64,000 bases of DNA, taken from an uncultured Clostridia bacterium. GTDB taxonomy: Bacteria; Bacillota; Clostridia; Peptostreptococcales; Anaerovoracaceae. The first letter of the stretch is position 1. Each line of letters begins with the position of its first letter. Both the position numbers and the translations under genes were made by a program. Under the pieces are notes generated by a model. That model saw only the letters and a list, made by a program, of their open reading frames with translations. It was not told the DNA's origin and did not search any database. The stretch is taken from contig CAKQQT010000004.1 of the NCBI GenBank assembly GCA_934271235.1, positions 1-64,000 on the forward strand. The letters run 5' to 3'. Of this stretch, positions 51,876 through 59,738 are shown piece by piece.

Positions 51876-53408
51876 TTACAATTCTATGATATCGTCATCG
51901 GCGTAAACTTCGATCTTCGCCTGCATACGTTCTCTCGCTTCGCGTTCCTTACGCGTACGGAACTTGTATTCCACGCCCAAAAGCTGAATGGTGATCAGCG
52001 GCGTCATCGCTACCATCGCGACTACGCCGAACGCGTCGCTTACGATCCGCTCCGGTCCGCCGATCGCCTCACAGGCCCCCATCGCGAACGGAAGGAGGAA
52101 AGTCGCGGTCATCGGACCGGAAGCCACGCCGCCGGAGTCGAACGCGATCGAGGTAAAGATCTTCGGCGCGAAAAAGCTCAGACCCAGCGCCAGCACATAG
52201 CCCGGGATCAGAAAGTACATGACCGAGATCCCGGTCAGCACGCGGATCATCGCCAAACCAAGGGATGCCGCAACGCCGATGGAAAGTGAAAGCTCCATCG
52301 CGCGCGCCGGGATACTGCCTGCGGTCAGGTCTTCGACCTGCTTGTTCAGGACGTGTACCGCCGGTTCTGCTTTTACGATAAAGTATCCGATGAGCATGGC
52401 GATCGGCAGCAGGATCCAATTAAATTCCTTGCTTCCGATCAGGTTGCCGATGTAGTTTCCGACCGGCATGAAGCCGACGTTTACTCCGGTCAGGAACAGC
52501 ACCAGTCCCGCATAGGTAAAGATCAGACCGACGCTGATACTTGCCAGCGGCTTTTTCGGCATTTTGATATAAAAGGCGTTGAACAGAAAGAAGAATACGA
52601 TGATCGGCGCGAGCGCGATCGCAACTTCCTTCGCGTAATGCGGCAATCCGTGTATAAACAGCAGGATCATTTCCTGCGAGTTTTCCATCTCCGGGATCTC
52701 AACCGGCGTATAAGCCGCCTCAGGCGGGTAGATCAGACCGAGGATGAGCACCGCCAGGATCGGGCCGATCGAGCAGAGCGCGACCAGACCGAAACTGTCG
52801 TTTCCGGCATGTCGGTCGCTTCGGATCGCGGATACGCCGACACCCAGCGCCATGATAAACGGTACAGTCATCGGGCCGGTCGTTACGCCGCCGGAGTCAA
52901 AAGCGACAGCCCAGAAGTTTTTCGGTACAAACATCGCCAGTACGAAAACAACTATGTAAAATCCGACCAGTAAGATGTTCAGGCTGATCCCAAACAGGAT
53001 CCTCAGCATGGCGATCACTAGGAATACGCCGACGCCCAGCGCGACTGTCCCGATCAGGACCGCGTTGGGGATATTCGGCACCTGATTTGCCAGTACCTGC
53101 AGATCCGGTTCTGAAATGGTGATGATCACACCCAGCAAAAAGCTGACAAATACGATCAGCCAGACTTTTCTGGACTTCGTGATGCAGCTTCCGACTTTCG
53201 TTCCGATCGGTGTCATGGCTGTGTCCGCGCCAAGCGTAAAAAACGCCATTCCGATGATCAAAAGCACTGCTCCCATGACAAAGGAAACAAGCATATTATT
53301 CGGAATCGGTGCAACGGTAAAGCACAGCAGCAGCACAATGATGGTAATCGGGAGTACGGATGCGAAAGATTCTTGAAATTTGTCATGTAATAACGTCTGA
53401 TGCCGCAA
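51876..53408 (-). CDS. DUF1538 family membrane protein (internally duplicated)
   Basis: 510 residues with about 12-14 hydrophobic segments arranged as two repeats. The repeated motif is clear: FDSGGVTTGPMTVPFIMALG in the first half and FDSGGVASGPMTATFLLPF in the second. The duplicated GG-rich motif suggests a channel or transporter with a pseudo-two-fold axis. The start is a TTG at 53408 behind AAGGAGGTAA. The adjacent PII-like gene implies metabolite-gated control. The substrate is unknown. Confidence 0.85.
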   Translation of the reverse strand: MRHQTLLHDKFQESFASVLPITIIVLLLCFTVAPIPNNMLVSFVMGAVLLIIGMAFFTLGADTAMTPIGTKVGSCITKSRKVWLIVFVSFLLGVIITISEPDLQVLANQVPNIPNAVLIGTVALGVGVFLVIAMLRILFGISLNILLVGFYIVVFVLAMFVPKNFWAVAFDSGGVTTGPMTVPFIMALGVGVSAIRSDRHAGNDSFGLVALCSIGPILAVLILGLIYPPEAAYTPVEIPEMENSQEMILLFIHGLPHYAKEVAIALAPIIVFFFLFNAFYIKMPKKPLASISVGLIFTYAGLVLFLTGVNVGFMPVGNYIGNLIGSKEFNWILLPIAMLIGYFIVKAEPAVHVLNKQVEDLTAGSIPARAMELSLSIGVAASLGLAMIRVLTGISVMYFLIPGYVLALGLSFFAPKIFTSIAFDSGGVASGPMTATFLLPFAMGACEAIGGPERIVSDAFGVVAMVAMTPLITIQLLGVEYKFRTRKEREARERMQAKIEVYADDDIIEL

Positions 53409-53676
53409 AGGTTACCTCCTTGATTCTGATATTGTGATGTCGTTGATTGATTTATAAAACAAATCGCCGGCGAAGCACCGAGCAAAATTTGTTATAATCT
53501 TCCACGTTTATTTTATCATATTTTTCTTAGCGCTTCCAGATAAAAAACCGCTAAAATCTTAACAATCTCCAACTTTTTGATTTTTTCCCTGTCTTTCTCC
53601 GGTTTTTTCCGCCGTTTCCCGCCTTGTCTGAAAAATTTTTTGTTTTTTCATACTCTCGACACACACCTTATGTTAT

Positions 53677-53975
53677 AATGTCCTTGTCACAGCGATTGCG
53701 GCGGCTTGGCCGACCGCAGAGCTGATGAAAGACAGATGTCCGAGCGAAGGCGATGCCGAGGCGCAGCCGAATGCAGAGCCGCTCAGCGTCCGGACCAATG
53801 TCCTTGTCACAGCGATTGCGGCGGCCCAGCCGACAGCAGAGCTGATGAAAGACAGATGTCCGAGCGAAGGCGATGCCGAGGCGCAGCCGAATGCAGAGCC
53901 GCTCAGCGTCCGGACCAATGTCCTTGTCACAGCGATTGCGGCGGCTTGGCCGACCGCAGAGCTGATGAAAGACAG
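53677..53975. repeat. 120-bp tandem repeat, about 2.5 copies
   Basis: Exact 120-bp period: AATGTCCTTGTCACAGCG starts at 53677, 53797 and 53917, with few differences (GGCTTGGCCGACC versus GGCCCAGCCGACA). GC content is far above the surroundings. Because 120 is a multiple of three and stops are absent, several frames on both strands stay open over the array, so coding cannot be inferred. It sits between a TATAAT-like box (about 53674) and the rubrerythrin gene. Confidence 0.92.
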
Positions 53976-54083
53976 ATGCCGCGATCACGGCGCGGCCGCG
54001 AATGCAAAGTGTGCTATCAGATTACCACACAATCGTGAAATCAGTATGTTTTTTTAAGCAAGATTTTAAGGAGGTAACAAATT

Positions 54084-54668
54084 ATGAAATGGGTCTGTTC
54101 CGTATGCGGTTATGTTCATGAAGGCGACCAGCCGCCTGCAGAGTGTCCGGTCTGCCATGTAGGCGCTGACAAGTTCAAAAAGGTAGAAGGTGAAATGACG
54201 CTCGCCGCAGAACACGAATATGGCGTTTACGCCAAGGCAGTCAAGGATAATCCTGACATCAGCGAAGAAGATAAAAAATACATCTTTGAACAGTTAATGG
54301 CAAACTTCCAGGGCGAATGCTCCGAAGTCGGCATGTATCTGTGCATGGCGCGCATCGCGCACAGAGAAGGTTATCCGGAGATCGGCCTTTACTGGGAAAA
54401 AGCCGCTTATGAAGAAGCGGAACACGCAGCGAAATTCGCGGAATTATTAGGCGAAGATCTCGAGCCGAACATGAAAGCGACTACCAAGGACAACCTCGCA
54501 TGGAGAGTTGACTGTGAATTCGGCGCGACTGCCGGCAAATTCGATCTGGCGAAGGTTGCCAAGATGAACAACCTCGACGCGATCCACGACACCGTGCATG
54601 AAATGGCACGCGACGAAGCAAGACACGGCAAGGCACTCAAAGGCCTGCTGGAGAGATACTTCGGCTAG
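54084..54668 (+). CDS. Reverse rubrerythrin (NADH peroxidase type)
   Basis: 194 residues. An N-terminal rubredoxin domain (WVCSVCGYVHEGDQPPAECP then VCHVG, four Cys) is followed by a ferritin-like di-iron domain with Glu-rich helices (GECSEVGMY, YEEAEHAAKF, HEMARDEARHG), the domain order of the reverse rubrerythrins. It reduces hydrogen peroxide in anaerobes. Strong AAGGAGG site upstream. The last about 23 codons coincide with the attachment site of the 8.6-kb element downstream, which supplies a functional 3' end. Confidence 0.95.
   Translation: MKWVCSVCGYVHEGDQPPAECPVCHVGADKFKKVEGEMTLAAEHEYGVYAKAVKDNPDISEEDKKYIFEQLMANFQGECSEVGMYLCMARIAHREGYPEIGLYWEKAAYEEAEHAAKFAELLGEDLEPNMKATTKDNLAWRVDCEFGATAGKFDLAKVAKMNNLDAIHDTVHEMARDEARHGKALKGLLERYFG
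54599..54668 (+). repeat. attL: left attachment repeat within the rubrerythrin 3' end
   Basis: 32 bp (54599-54630, TGAAATGGCACGCGACGAAG then CAAGACACGGCA) is identical to 63221-63252. Similarity continues with 3-4 mismatches to the stop codon region of each copy. The integrase gene lies beside the other copy. Confidence 0.9.
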
Positions 54669-54702
54669 TTCAGATTGGTTGAAAGTTCAATAAAGAATCG
54701 CT

Positions 54703-54733
54703 AAGGGCGCCGGATTTCCGGCGTCCTTTTTTT
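54703..54733 (+). terminator. Terminator after rubrerythrin (element-supplied)
   Basis: GGGCGCCGGA-TT-TCCGGCGTCC followed by TTTTTTT, just inside the element. The original chromosomal terminator is left at 63334-63366. Confidence 0.85.
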
Positions 54734-54775
54734 CATGCGGAAACCTCTTCATTCTCACGCAAAATGTGGATTGGG

Positions 54776-54851
54776 AGTGTGAATTGAGTGTGAATTTTTG
54801 TTCTGACTCCCGCTTGAACATCTAAAAAGTGTGAATCATAAAAGTGTGAAT
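54776..54851 (+). repeat. Four direct AGTGTGAAT repeats at the left end of the element
   Basis: Exact copies at 54776-54784, 54787-54795, 54828-54836 and 54843-54851, in two close pairs. Related AGTGTGAAA/TGTGTGAAG sequences occur beside the integrase start at 63075-63140. This suggests arm-type integrase binding sites at both ends. Confidence 0.7.
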
Positions 54852-54921
54852 TTATTATACTACATAATCGTTCATCTTTGAACATCTTTCAAAGAAAAAA
54901 GCAAGACTTTTTACATCTTGC

Positions 54922-55941
54922 TTAATCTTCATACATCTTATAAACATCTGCGATAAACGCTTTCATTCCCTCAACCGCTTCCGGCGGATTGGTAATCTGA
55001 ATTAAATGTCCAAAAGTCGCCGCCCATGCATAAAATGTCGGGCTTATCTCAACATCAACATTGACAGTAAAATGCTCCGCTCCATCAGGCACAAGCATAA
55101 TGTCCTTGCCGAATTTATCAATCAGATAGTCCGCAGCCGCATTAGAACACCGCATTCTGACTTTATAAGCGGCTCCGCCATACATATCAAATATCTTTGC
55201 TTTTGGCTTTCTTGATAAGTGTGATTCTCTGAATTTATCTTTTCCCTTGCGCCTCATACCAATATGCGGCGCGATTGCTTCCATTCTGTCTATGCGATAA
55301 TATTTGAATTTATCATCTTCTGTATAAGCGTATAGATAGTAAAAGCCGTTGCTCCAATACAAAGCAAAGGGGCTTACAGTAATCGGTTTGCCGCCGTTTC
55401 TGTATTCTTTTGGTCTATCTAATCCAGAAGTATAGTGGAAGAAACGAAATTCTATCTTTTCGTCTGCATCAATCGCCTTATAAATAATATCGGTGTAGGC
55501 AACCACGCTGTCTTTCATATTATGGATTCGGTTATCAACAAAAGCTTTTCGGTCAAGCCCTTTTCTTGTGTGGACATCCGCGAGCTGCTTCACTTTCTCC
55601 GAAAGCTGCACGGCTTCCTTTTCTGTGATGAAATTTGCGGATTGTATGCTGTCAATCATCAGCCGAAGCTCATTCGGCTTGAACGGCTGCTCTGCAAGCT
55701 GATAGCCTTTCTTTGCATAGTTATATTCTATTTTCACGCCCATTTCATCTTTTAAGATGTTCAGAGCCTTATATACCGTCTTTATATTGTCAACTTCAAC
55801 GCCGTTCTGCTTCCAGTAGCGCAAAATCTGTTCTGCGGAAACGCAATACTCTTCGCTTGTATGCTCATAAAGAAAAACTTTCAGCAGCGCAAGCCTGCGG
55901 TAGACATCTTCCCTTTTATTCTTCTTTTCAAAACTGCTCAT
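54922..55941 (-). CDS. WYL-domain transcriptional regulator
   Basis: 339 residues. An N-terminal winged helix (RREDVYRRLALLKVFLYE, then YCVSAEQILRYWKQNGVEVDNI) is followed by a WYL domain with SPFALYWSNGFYYLYAYTEDD and the RIDRMEAI strand, and a WCX-type C-terminus. WYL regulators respond to ligands or nucleic-acid signals and often govern mobile or defence elements. It lies 29 bp after a ribbon-helix-helix gene, so the two probably form an operon. No good Shine-Dalgarno is visible. Confidence 0.85.
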   Translation of the reverse strand: MSSFEKKNKREDVYRRLALLKVFLYEHTSEEYCVSAEQILRYWKQNGVEVDNIKTVYKALNILKDEMGVKIEYNYAKKGYQLAEQPFKPNELRLMIDSIQSANFITEKEAVQLSEKVKQLADVHTRKGLDRKAFVDNRIHNMKDSVVAYTDIIYKAIDADEKIEFRFFHYTSGLDRPKEYRNGGKPITVSPFALYWSNGFYYLYAYTEDDKFKYYRIDRMEAIAPHIGMRRKGKDKFRESHLSRKPKAKIFDMYGGAAYKVRMRCSNAAADYLIDKFGKDIMLVPDGAEHFTVNVDVEISPTFYAWAATFGHLIQITNPPEAVEGMKAFIADVYKMYED

Positions 55942-55969
55942 GGTATAAAGTCGTATGTTTTTTCACTCA

Positions 55970-56149
55970 CTATATGATTTCTATGTTATCAACGCCATAT
56001 TTCAATATTACATTGATAAGTTCATTCCTTGAATAATTGCTTTCAGCTGCGATTTTATCAAGTGCAGCAAGCGTTTCTTCCTTTATTCTTACAGTTATGA
56101 TCTTGCTGCCATCTTCTCCGCGCTTTTTAATTTGCAAAGGTTCTTTCAT
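55970..56149 (-). CDS. Small ribbon-helix-helix (CopG-like) protein
   Basis: 59 residues: KIITVRIKEETLAALDKIAAESNYSRNELINVIL fits the beta-strand, helix, helix pattern of CopG/Arc DNA-binding proteins. GGAGGCGA precedes the ATG. It is immediately upstream of the WYL regulator; the two may regulate the element together. Confidence 0.75.
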   Translation of the reverse strand: MKEPLQIKKRGEDGSKIITVRIKEETLAALDKIAAESNYSRNELINVILKYGVDNIEII

Positions 56150-56258
56150 GAATATCGCCTCCTATCTGTAATTAAAGTATAGGTTGACCTTCTATATAAA
56201 AATATGCTACAATTTAATATATATAAATATATCTATTTGTATTACAAAAGGAGGAATT

Positions 56259-56438
56259 ATGAAATACTATCTAAATCCGCAAAGCGGCACGCTCCATATA
56301 GAGGGATATTGTCGCTTTACACGTCCTGCGCCAAAAGAGTATTTGAAATTTGATACGGAAGAAGCGGCAGATGGAATATTCACAAAGAACTGTAAGCTAT
56401 GTCAAATGAAAAAAGAAGAAGTACTTCGGAAAGCATAA
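56259..56438 (+). CDS. Small mobile-element protein with Cys/His residues
   Basis: 59 residues, MKYYLNPQSGTLHIEGYCRF ... NCKLCQMKKEE. One Cys at GYC and a CKLC pair could bind a metal. Strong AAAGGAGGAA site. Found near element cargo; family not recognised. Confidence 0.6.
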   Translation: MKYYLNPQSGTLHIEGYCRFTRPAPKEYLKFDTEEAADGIFTKNCKLCQMKKEEVLRKA

Positions 56439-56447
56439 AAGGCTGTA

Positions 56448-56545
56448 ATTTAGCGTGGTGCATAACCTTTTGGCTATGCGAAACGCTATAATGTAAGTAA
56501 TAAAATTTTTAAGGAGAAGAATTATGAAAAAGAGAATTTTAGCAA
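56448..56545 (+). repeat. 98-bp promoter/leader/signal-start block, copy 1
   Basis: Gap-free match of about 89 % (11 differences by eye) to 63426-63523. The block covers the promoter region, TATAATGTAAGTAATA, AAGGAGAAGAATT and the first codons ATGAAAAAGAGAATTTTAGC. It drives the lipoprotein at 56524 here and the secreted protein at 63502 in the other copy. Confidence 0.85.
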
Positions 56546-56988
56546 TTATTATGATTATGGTAATGTGTCTGGCACTTTGTGCCTGCGGCGGCGGAAACTC
56601 TTCAGCAAAAGCCTCAATTGTTGACAATGATGGCAATTCCGTTTCTTTATCAGCTGTGGAACTTTCAAAACTTTATGATGAAAATTCTGCTTCTTATAAA
56701 GACAAATATCAAGGTGCGGAAGCCACTATCAGTGGTACTGTAGACAATGTTTCAACAAATTTTGAAAAATTCGGAACAACTTCAAAATCTGTATATGTAA
56801 TCAAGTTAAAAGAGGGTTGGAAGATTACAGTACTGGAAGAATTTCATGACGAAGTCCTTGACTTGTCAAGCGGAAGCAAAGTAACTGTTACATCTCACTT
56901 GCAGTTATGTTCTGGTCAGCAAGTCAGCATGATGGATATTGGTCAACATTTTGGTTGGCATGATGATACAATCATTACAATTCAGTAG
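56524..56988 (+). CDS. Lipoprotein with tRNA_anti-like (OB-fold) domain
   Basis: 154 residues with a lipobox LCAC (Cys at about residue 20), a Ser/Gly linker and a compact beta domain (YQGAEATISGTVDNVSTNF, SGSKVTVTSHLQL) typical of the tRNA_anti-like OB-fold proteins. These are small secreted proteins of unknown role in Firmicutes. It shares promoter, leader and signal-peptide start with the unrelated secreted protein at 63502. Confidence 0.75.
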   Translation: MKKRILAIIMIMVMCLALCACGGGNSSAKASIVDNDGNSVSLSAVELSKLYDENSASYKDKYQGAEATISGTVDNVSTNFEKFGTTSKSVYVIKLKEGWKITVLEEFHDEVLDLSSGSKVTVTSHLQLCSGQQVSMMDIGQHFGWHDDTIITIQ

Positions 56989-57016
56989 AGATTAAACAAA
57001 TAATGGAGGATTAAAG

Positions 57017-57439
57017 ATGAATCAAAAGAATAAAACACAAAATCATGTAGGTGCAATTTTAAGTATAGTAGGTCTTGGTGTTTTAGCTCTTCATGCAATC
57101 GCATGTCTTGCTAGCAGCAACAATAATGTTGGCAGTAATGCTGATATAAAGATACGTATTTCCACAAGCACAATGTCAGATTCTGGATTCGCCATGCTGT
57201 TTATGGTAATCATTTTATTTTCAATCGCCGGAATAGCATTTGCAATTATGCAATTATGTAATAAAAATACAAAAAACGCTTCCATAGTTTCTGCATTGTG
57301 TTCTTTTGCTACATTTGCAGTATACTTATTCTATATGGTTTCTTATGGTGATGGATGCACAATTTTTTTACTGGTATTTGCACTCATAGCTTCAATCGGA
57401 GGCTTGCTGTCATTAGTAGGTCTAAAAAATGCGCTTTAA
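57017..57439 (+). CDS. Small membrane protein of unknown function
   Basis: 140 residues with four hydrophobic segments (about residues 12-32, 55-75, 88-108, 113-133) separated by short loops; one loop is rich in Ser/Asn. GGAGG precedes the ATG. It overlaps the next gene by 11 bp and probably forms an operon with the lipoprotein and the DUF2752-like gene. Confidence 0.65.
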   Translation: MNQKNKTQNHVGAILSIVGLGVLALHAIACLASSNNNVGSNADIKIRISTSTMSDSGFAMLFMVIILFSIAGIAFAIMQLCNKNTKNASIVSALCSFATFAVYLFYMVSYGDGCTIFLLVFALIASIGGLLSLVGLKNAL

Positions 57440-57713
57440 GGAAATATATTTTTCAACTGAATTTATAATTGCAAGACTAATTATATATGGAATTTTTCCT
57501 CTATATTACCTTTACTTAGTATTTGTTAACAAGACATCTTGTAGTAACGGAAATAGTTGCATACTATGTAATATGAAAACCGCAGTATGGAAACTTCTTC
57601 ACTTCAATATCAAAGAAGCTATAGCTCTCAATCCACTAGTCTTATTGGTTTTGCTAGCAATAATTTACACACTATTTGACATCTGCTTAATCATCAAATA
57701 TCTAAAAAAATAA
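57429..57713 (+). CDS. DUF2752-like membrane protein
   Basis: 94 residues, two hydrophobic helices around a Cys-containing segment (CSNGNSCILCNMKTAVWKLL) that resembles the CPxC/GxxR-type region of DUF2752 proteins. Overlaps the preceding gene, so translational coupling is likely. Function unknown. Confidence 0.55.
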   Translation: MRFKEIYFSTEFIIARLIIYGIFPLYYLYLVFVNKTSCSNGNSCILCNMKTAVWKLLHFNIKEAIALNPLVLLVLLAIIYTLFDICLIIKYLKK

Positions 57714-57722
57714 CATTTCAAA

Positions 57723-57747
57723 GAGGAAGCCCGCGCGGCTTCCTTTT
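57723..57747 (+). terminator. Terminator of the lipoprotein operon
   Basis: AGGAAGCCCGCGCGGCTTCCT followed by TTTTCTTT. Confidence 0.8.
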
Positions 57748-57750
57748 TCT

Positions 57751-57831
57751 TTACTCTTCGTCTTCTTCCTCTTCTGGCTTCGCTTCCTGCTCTGCCATGT
57801 AGATAAAATATAGTAGTTCTTGAAAGTCCAT
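57751..57831 (-). CDS. 26-residue acidic peptide
   Basis: MDFQELLYFIYMAEQEAKPE then a run of Glu/Asp. AGGA lies before the ATG, 12 bases after the recombinase stop codon. Plausible as a small accessory peptide but unsupported beyond the ribosome site. Confidence 0.35.
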   Translation of the reverse strand: MDFQELLYFIYMAEQEAKPEEEEDEE

Positions 57832-57842
57832 TTCCTATCCCC

Positions 57843-58409
57843 CTATAATAACTGTGTATGTTTGTCAATCGCCTCTTCAATGCGCTGCGGCTCAATGCCG
57901 ATATAACGCTGCGTGGTTGAAGAGGAAGAATGCTGCAAGAGCCGCTGCACTAAGGCAATGTCATAGCCGTTTGCTTTATAGATTTCTGTAGCGTACCACT
58001 TGCGGAAACTGTGGCTGCCGATTCCCGTATAGCCAAGGTACTGGCAGACTGCCGCAAGCTGCTTCTGTACCTGTCTTGTGGTAATGGGAAAAATCCGTTC
58101 AGAGGCTTCAATTTTATGTTTCAGACAGTAATTTTCTATGTATTGATAAATGACAAGCGGAACGGTAAAAACTCTTTGTTTTCCAGTTTTTTGCTCTATG
58201 ATTTCCAGTCTGTATCTGTCGCCGTCCTTGACTATATCACAAAACCGCAAATTTACAATATCACTGATTCGGATTCCAAGATTGCCCTCAAGCACAAGTG
58301 CCGTTGCTATGCGCTCATTCGGGCGACAGCCGCAAAATCCTTGCTTCATAGTCTGAATGATTTCCTTATATTGCTCCGTGGTAAGTGCTGCTGTTTTCTT
58401 GTTCATCAT
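57843..58409 (-). CDS. Small FimB-like tyrosine recombinase (catalytic domain only)
   Basis: 188 residues. Contains the whole tyrosine-recombinase catalytic set: Arg in LGIRISDIVNLRF, Lys region near TGKQR, the H-x-x-R of GSHSFRKWYAT, His in RLLQHSSSSTTQRY, and the nucleophile Tyr in QRYIG. There is no arm-binding or core-binding domain, the size and layout of FimB/FimE-type invertases that flip promoter segments. It is a second recombinase in the element, distinct from the 403-residue integrase. The start is ATG 58409 (or the next ATG). It could act in trans on inverted sites elsewhere, but no target is shown. Confidence 0.85.
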   Translation of the reverse strand: MMNKKTAALTTEQYKEIIQTMKQGFCGCRPNERIATALVLEGNLGIRISDIVNLRFCDIVKDGDRYRLEIIEQKTGKQRVFTVPLVIYQYIENYCLKHKIEASERIFPITTRQVQKQLAAVCQYLGYTGIGSHSFRKWYATEIYKANGYDIALVQRLLQHSSSSTTQRYIGIEPQRIEEAIDKHTQLL

Positions 58410-58542
58410 AAGCCCCCTATTGCTCAAAAGTTCGTTTTTTCGCCGCGTTCCGTTCCTATTTTTCTGCAAGTTTTGCAGAAGCGGCGGCATTTCACTGTTT
58501 TACGGTTCGTATTCCTACACTTTTAGGAACTCTGCTTCCGCT

Positions 58543-58821
58543 TTACGCGGAAACAGAAAACCTTTTGCTTGCAACCTGTTTGGTAAACTTCTTATACATC
58601 TCACTGTATTCTTTCTTGAATGACGTGGTATCAAAACGGTTGCTCAAGACCGAAGTCCACCTGACAATATATTGTCCGCAAGCCATTTCCTCAAGATCCT
58701 GCGCAAGCATTTCAGCCTTAATATCATCTCGGATTGCTTCCGCCTCGGCTTTGGCTTCTTCCATCAGCTTTTCCCATTCCTGTAATGCTTCAATCTTTCT
58801 TACTAAATCTTTGCTGCTCAT
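58543..58821 (-). CDS. Conserved mobile-element protein of unknown function
   Basis: 92 residues. The N-terminal half is a charged helix (KIEALQEWEKLMEEAKAEAEAI); the C-terminal half is RWTSVLSNRFDTTSFKKEYSEMYKKFTKQ. Proteins of this type recur in Firmicutes prophages and conjugative elements, but I know of no function. Strong promoter at 58865-58893 with XRE-type operators; divergent from the small XRE gene. Confidence 0.65.
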   Translation of the reverse strand: MSSKDLVRKIEALQEWEKLMEEAKAEAEAIRDDIKAEMLAQDLEEMACGQYIVRWTSVLSNRFDTTSFKKEYSEMYKKFTKQVASKRFSVSA

Positions 58822-58864
58822 TTTTCTTTGTCCTTTCTTTTGGTTCGTTCTTTATCTTGACTCT

Positions 58865-58893
58865 ATAATACTACGAAATTCGTTATTTGTCAA
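58865..58893 (-). promoter_or_regulatory. Leftward element promoter
   Basis: Minus strand TTGACA (58888-58893), 17 bp, TATTAT (58865-58870). Its spacer contains the palindrome ACGAAATTCGT. Confidence 0.8.
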
Positions 58894-58919
58894 TACTTTA
58901 TTCGTAATTTATTTACGAA
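58873..58919. promoter_or_regulatory. Palindromic operators in the divergent promoter region
   Basis: ACGAAATTCGT at 58873-58883 (inside the leftward promoter) and TTCGTAA-TTTAT-TTACGAA at about 58901-58919, plus another TTACGAAATACGAAAT run. They share the half site TTCGTA and are probable binding sites of the XRE protein encoded at 59002. Confidence 0.6.
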
Positions 58920-58946
58920 ATACGAAATATTTTTCCGCTTTTAGTA

Positions 58947-58975
58947 TTGATTTATTACTATTTCCGTTATATAAT
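58947..58975 (+). promoter_or_regulatory. Rightward promoter of the small XRE gene
   Basis: TTGATT (58947-58952), 17 bp, TATAAT (58970-58975), 27 bases before the TTG start. Confidence 0.75.
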
Positions 58976-59001
58976 CTAAAACAAGAAAGGAAGTGATTGC
59001 A

Positions 59002-59223
59002 TTGATTAAATTCAAAGTAAAAGTTATGCTTGCCATCAGAGAAATGACACAAAAAGAGCTTGCGGAACGCACCGGCATCCGACCGCCTACAATCTCCGCC
59101 ATCTGCCTCGGAACCGTCAAACATCTTCCCATAGAAGCCTTAGATAAAATCTGTGCCGTTTTAGACTGCCAACCCGCCGACATCATGGAATATATTCCAG
59201 AAGCAGCCGAACAGGGGGAATGA
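59002..59223 (+). CDS. Small XRE-family regulator (Cro/YdaS-like)
   Basis: 73 residues, almost entirely an HTH domain: IREMTQKELAERTGIRPPTI as the first HTH part, SAICLGTVKHLPIEALDKICAVLDC and the common end QPADIMEYIPE. The start is probably TTG at 59002 (AAAGGAAG 9 bases upstream); a GTG at 58993 is too close to the ribosome site. It is divergent from the gene at 58543-58821, with palindromic operators between, so it is the element's control switch. Confidence 0.8.
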   Translation: MIKFKVKVMLAIREMTQKELAERTGIRPPTISAICLGTVKHLPIEALDKICAVLDCQPADIMEYIPEAAEQGE

Positions 59224-59342
59224 TTTCAGGCATTTCTTTTTGCTTTTGGCGGCTGTGCTCTGGGTGTGGCTTCCGCTCCTATGAAGCAGCTTTTTTATTC
59301 CAAAAGGCGAAGAAACAGAAGCGTTTGCGCGTAAATAAAAAA

Positions 59343-59386
59343 TAGGGCAAGCCGCATACTCTTGTTTTTGCGGATTGCCCTTTCTT
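59343..59386 (+). terminator. Terminator after the small XRE gene
   Basis: AGGGCAA-GCCGCA ... TGCGGATTGCCCT, imperfect stem followed by TTCTT. Confidence 0.65.
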
Positions 59387-59528
59387 ACTTCCAGTCTTTG
59401 AGTAGATCATCAATTGCCCGATCTAAACAGGCTTTCATACTGTTATATACCAAAGACTCTATTTCCTATTCAAGAAAAGATTTTTTCTTTTTCTTTTCTT
59501 CGTCTCTTTTGGTTGAATTCTTTTTCAT
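59385..59528 (-). pseudogene. Short lysine-rich ORF with an in-frame amber codon
   Basis: ATG at 59528 gives MKKNSTKRDEEKKKKKSFLE, then TAG, then the same frame continues for 26 sensible codons (EIESLVYNSMKACLDRAIDD ...) to a TAA. It reads like one 47-residue protein broken by a single nonsense change. Confidence 0.4.
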
Positions 59529-59560
59529 TTTATCTTAATCTCACTTGTAATATGAAGCGG

Positions 59561-59710
59561 CTATTCTTCTGTCTGCCGCCCTAAAAACTGTTCCAATATT
59601 ATTTTTTTCTGTTCATAGTAATTATCTTGCAGCAATCTTTTCTTGTGGTTGTACCATATTTCATCTGGTACTTTTCCCAAAGATCTTAAAAAATCCACAT
59701 GAACTATCAT
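59561..59710 (-). CDS. 49-residue mobile-element protein
   Basis: MIVHVDFLRSLGKVPDEIWY, then NHKKRLLQDNYYEQKKIILE and a polar end. AAGGAG lies 9 bases before the ATG, so translation is likely. Family not recognised. Confidence 0.5.
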   Translation of the reverse strand: MIVHVDFLRSLGKVPDEIWYNHKKRLLQDNYYEQKKIILEQFLGRQTEE

Positions 59711-59738
59711 AAAGTCTACTACTCCTTAAGCTAAATTA

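Noticed and set aside
53673..54057. Several overlapping ORFs of 85-110 codons on both strands over the 120-bp repeat
   Set aside because: They exist only because the repeat unit is a multiple of three and lacks stops in many frames. None has a ribosome site or a recognisable protein pattern, so the repeat is reported as DNA, not as genes.
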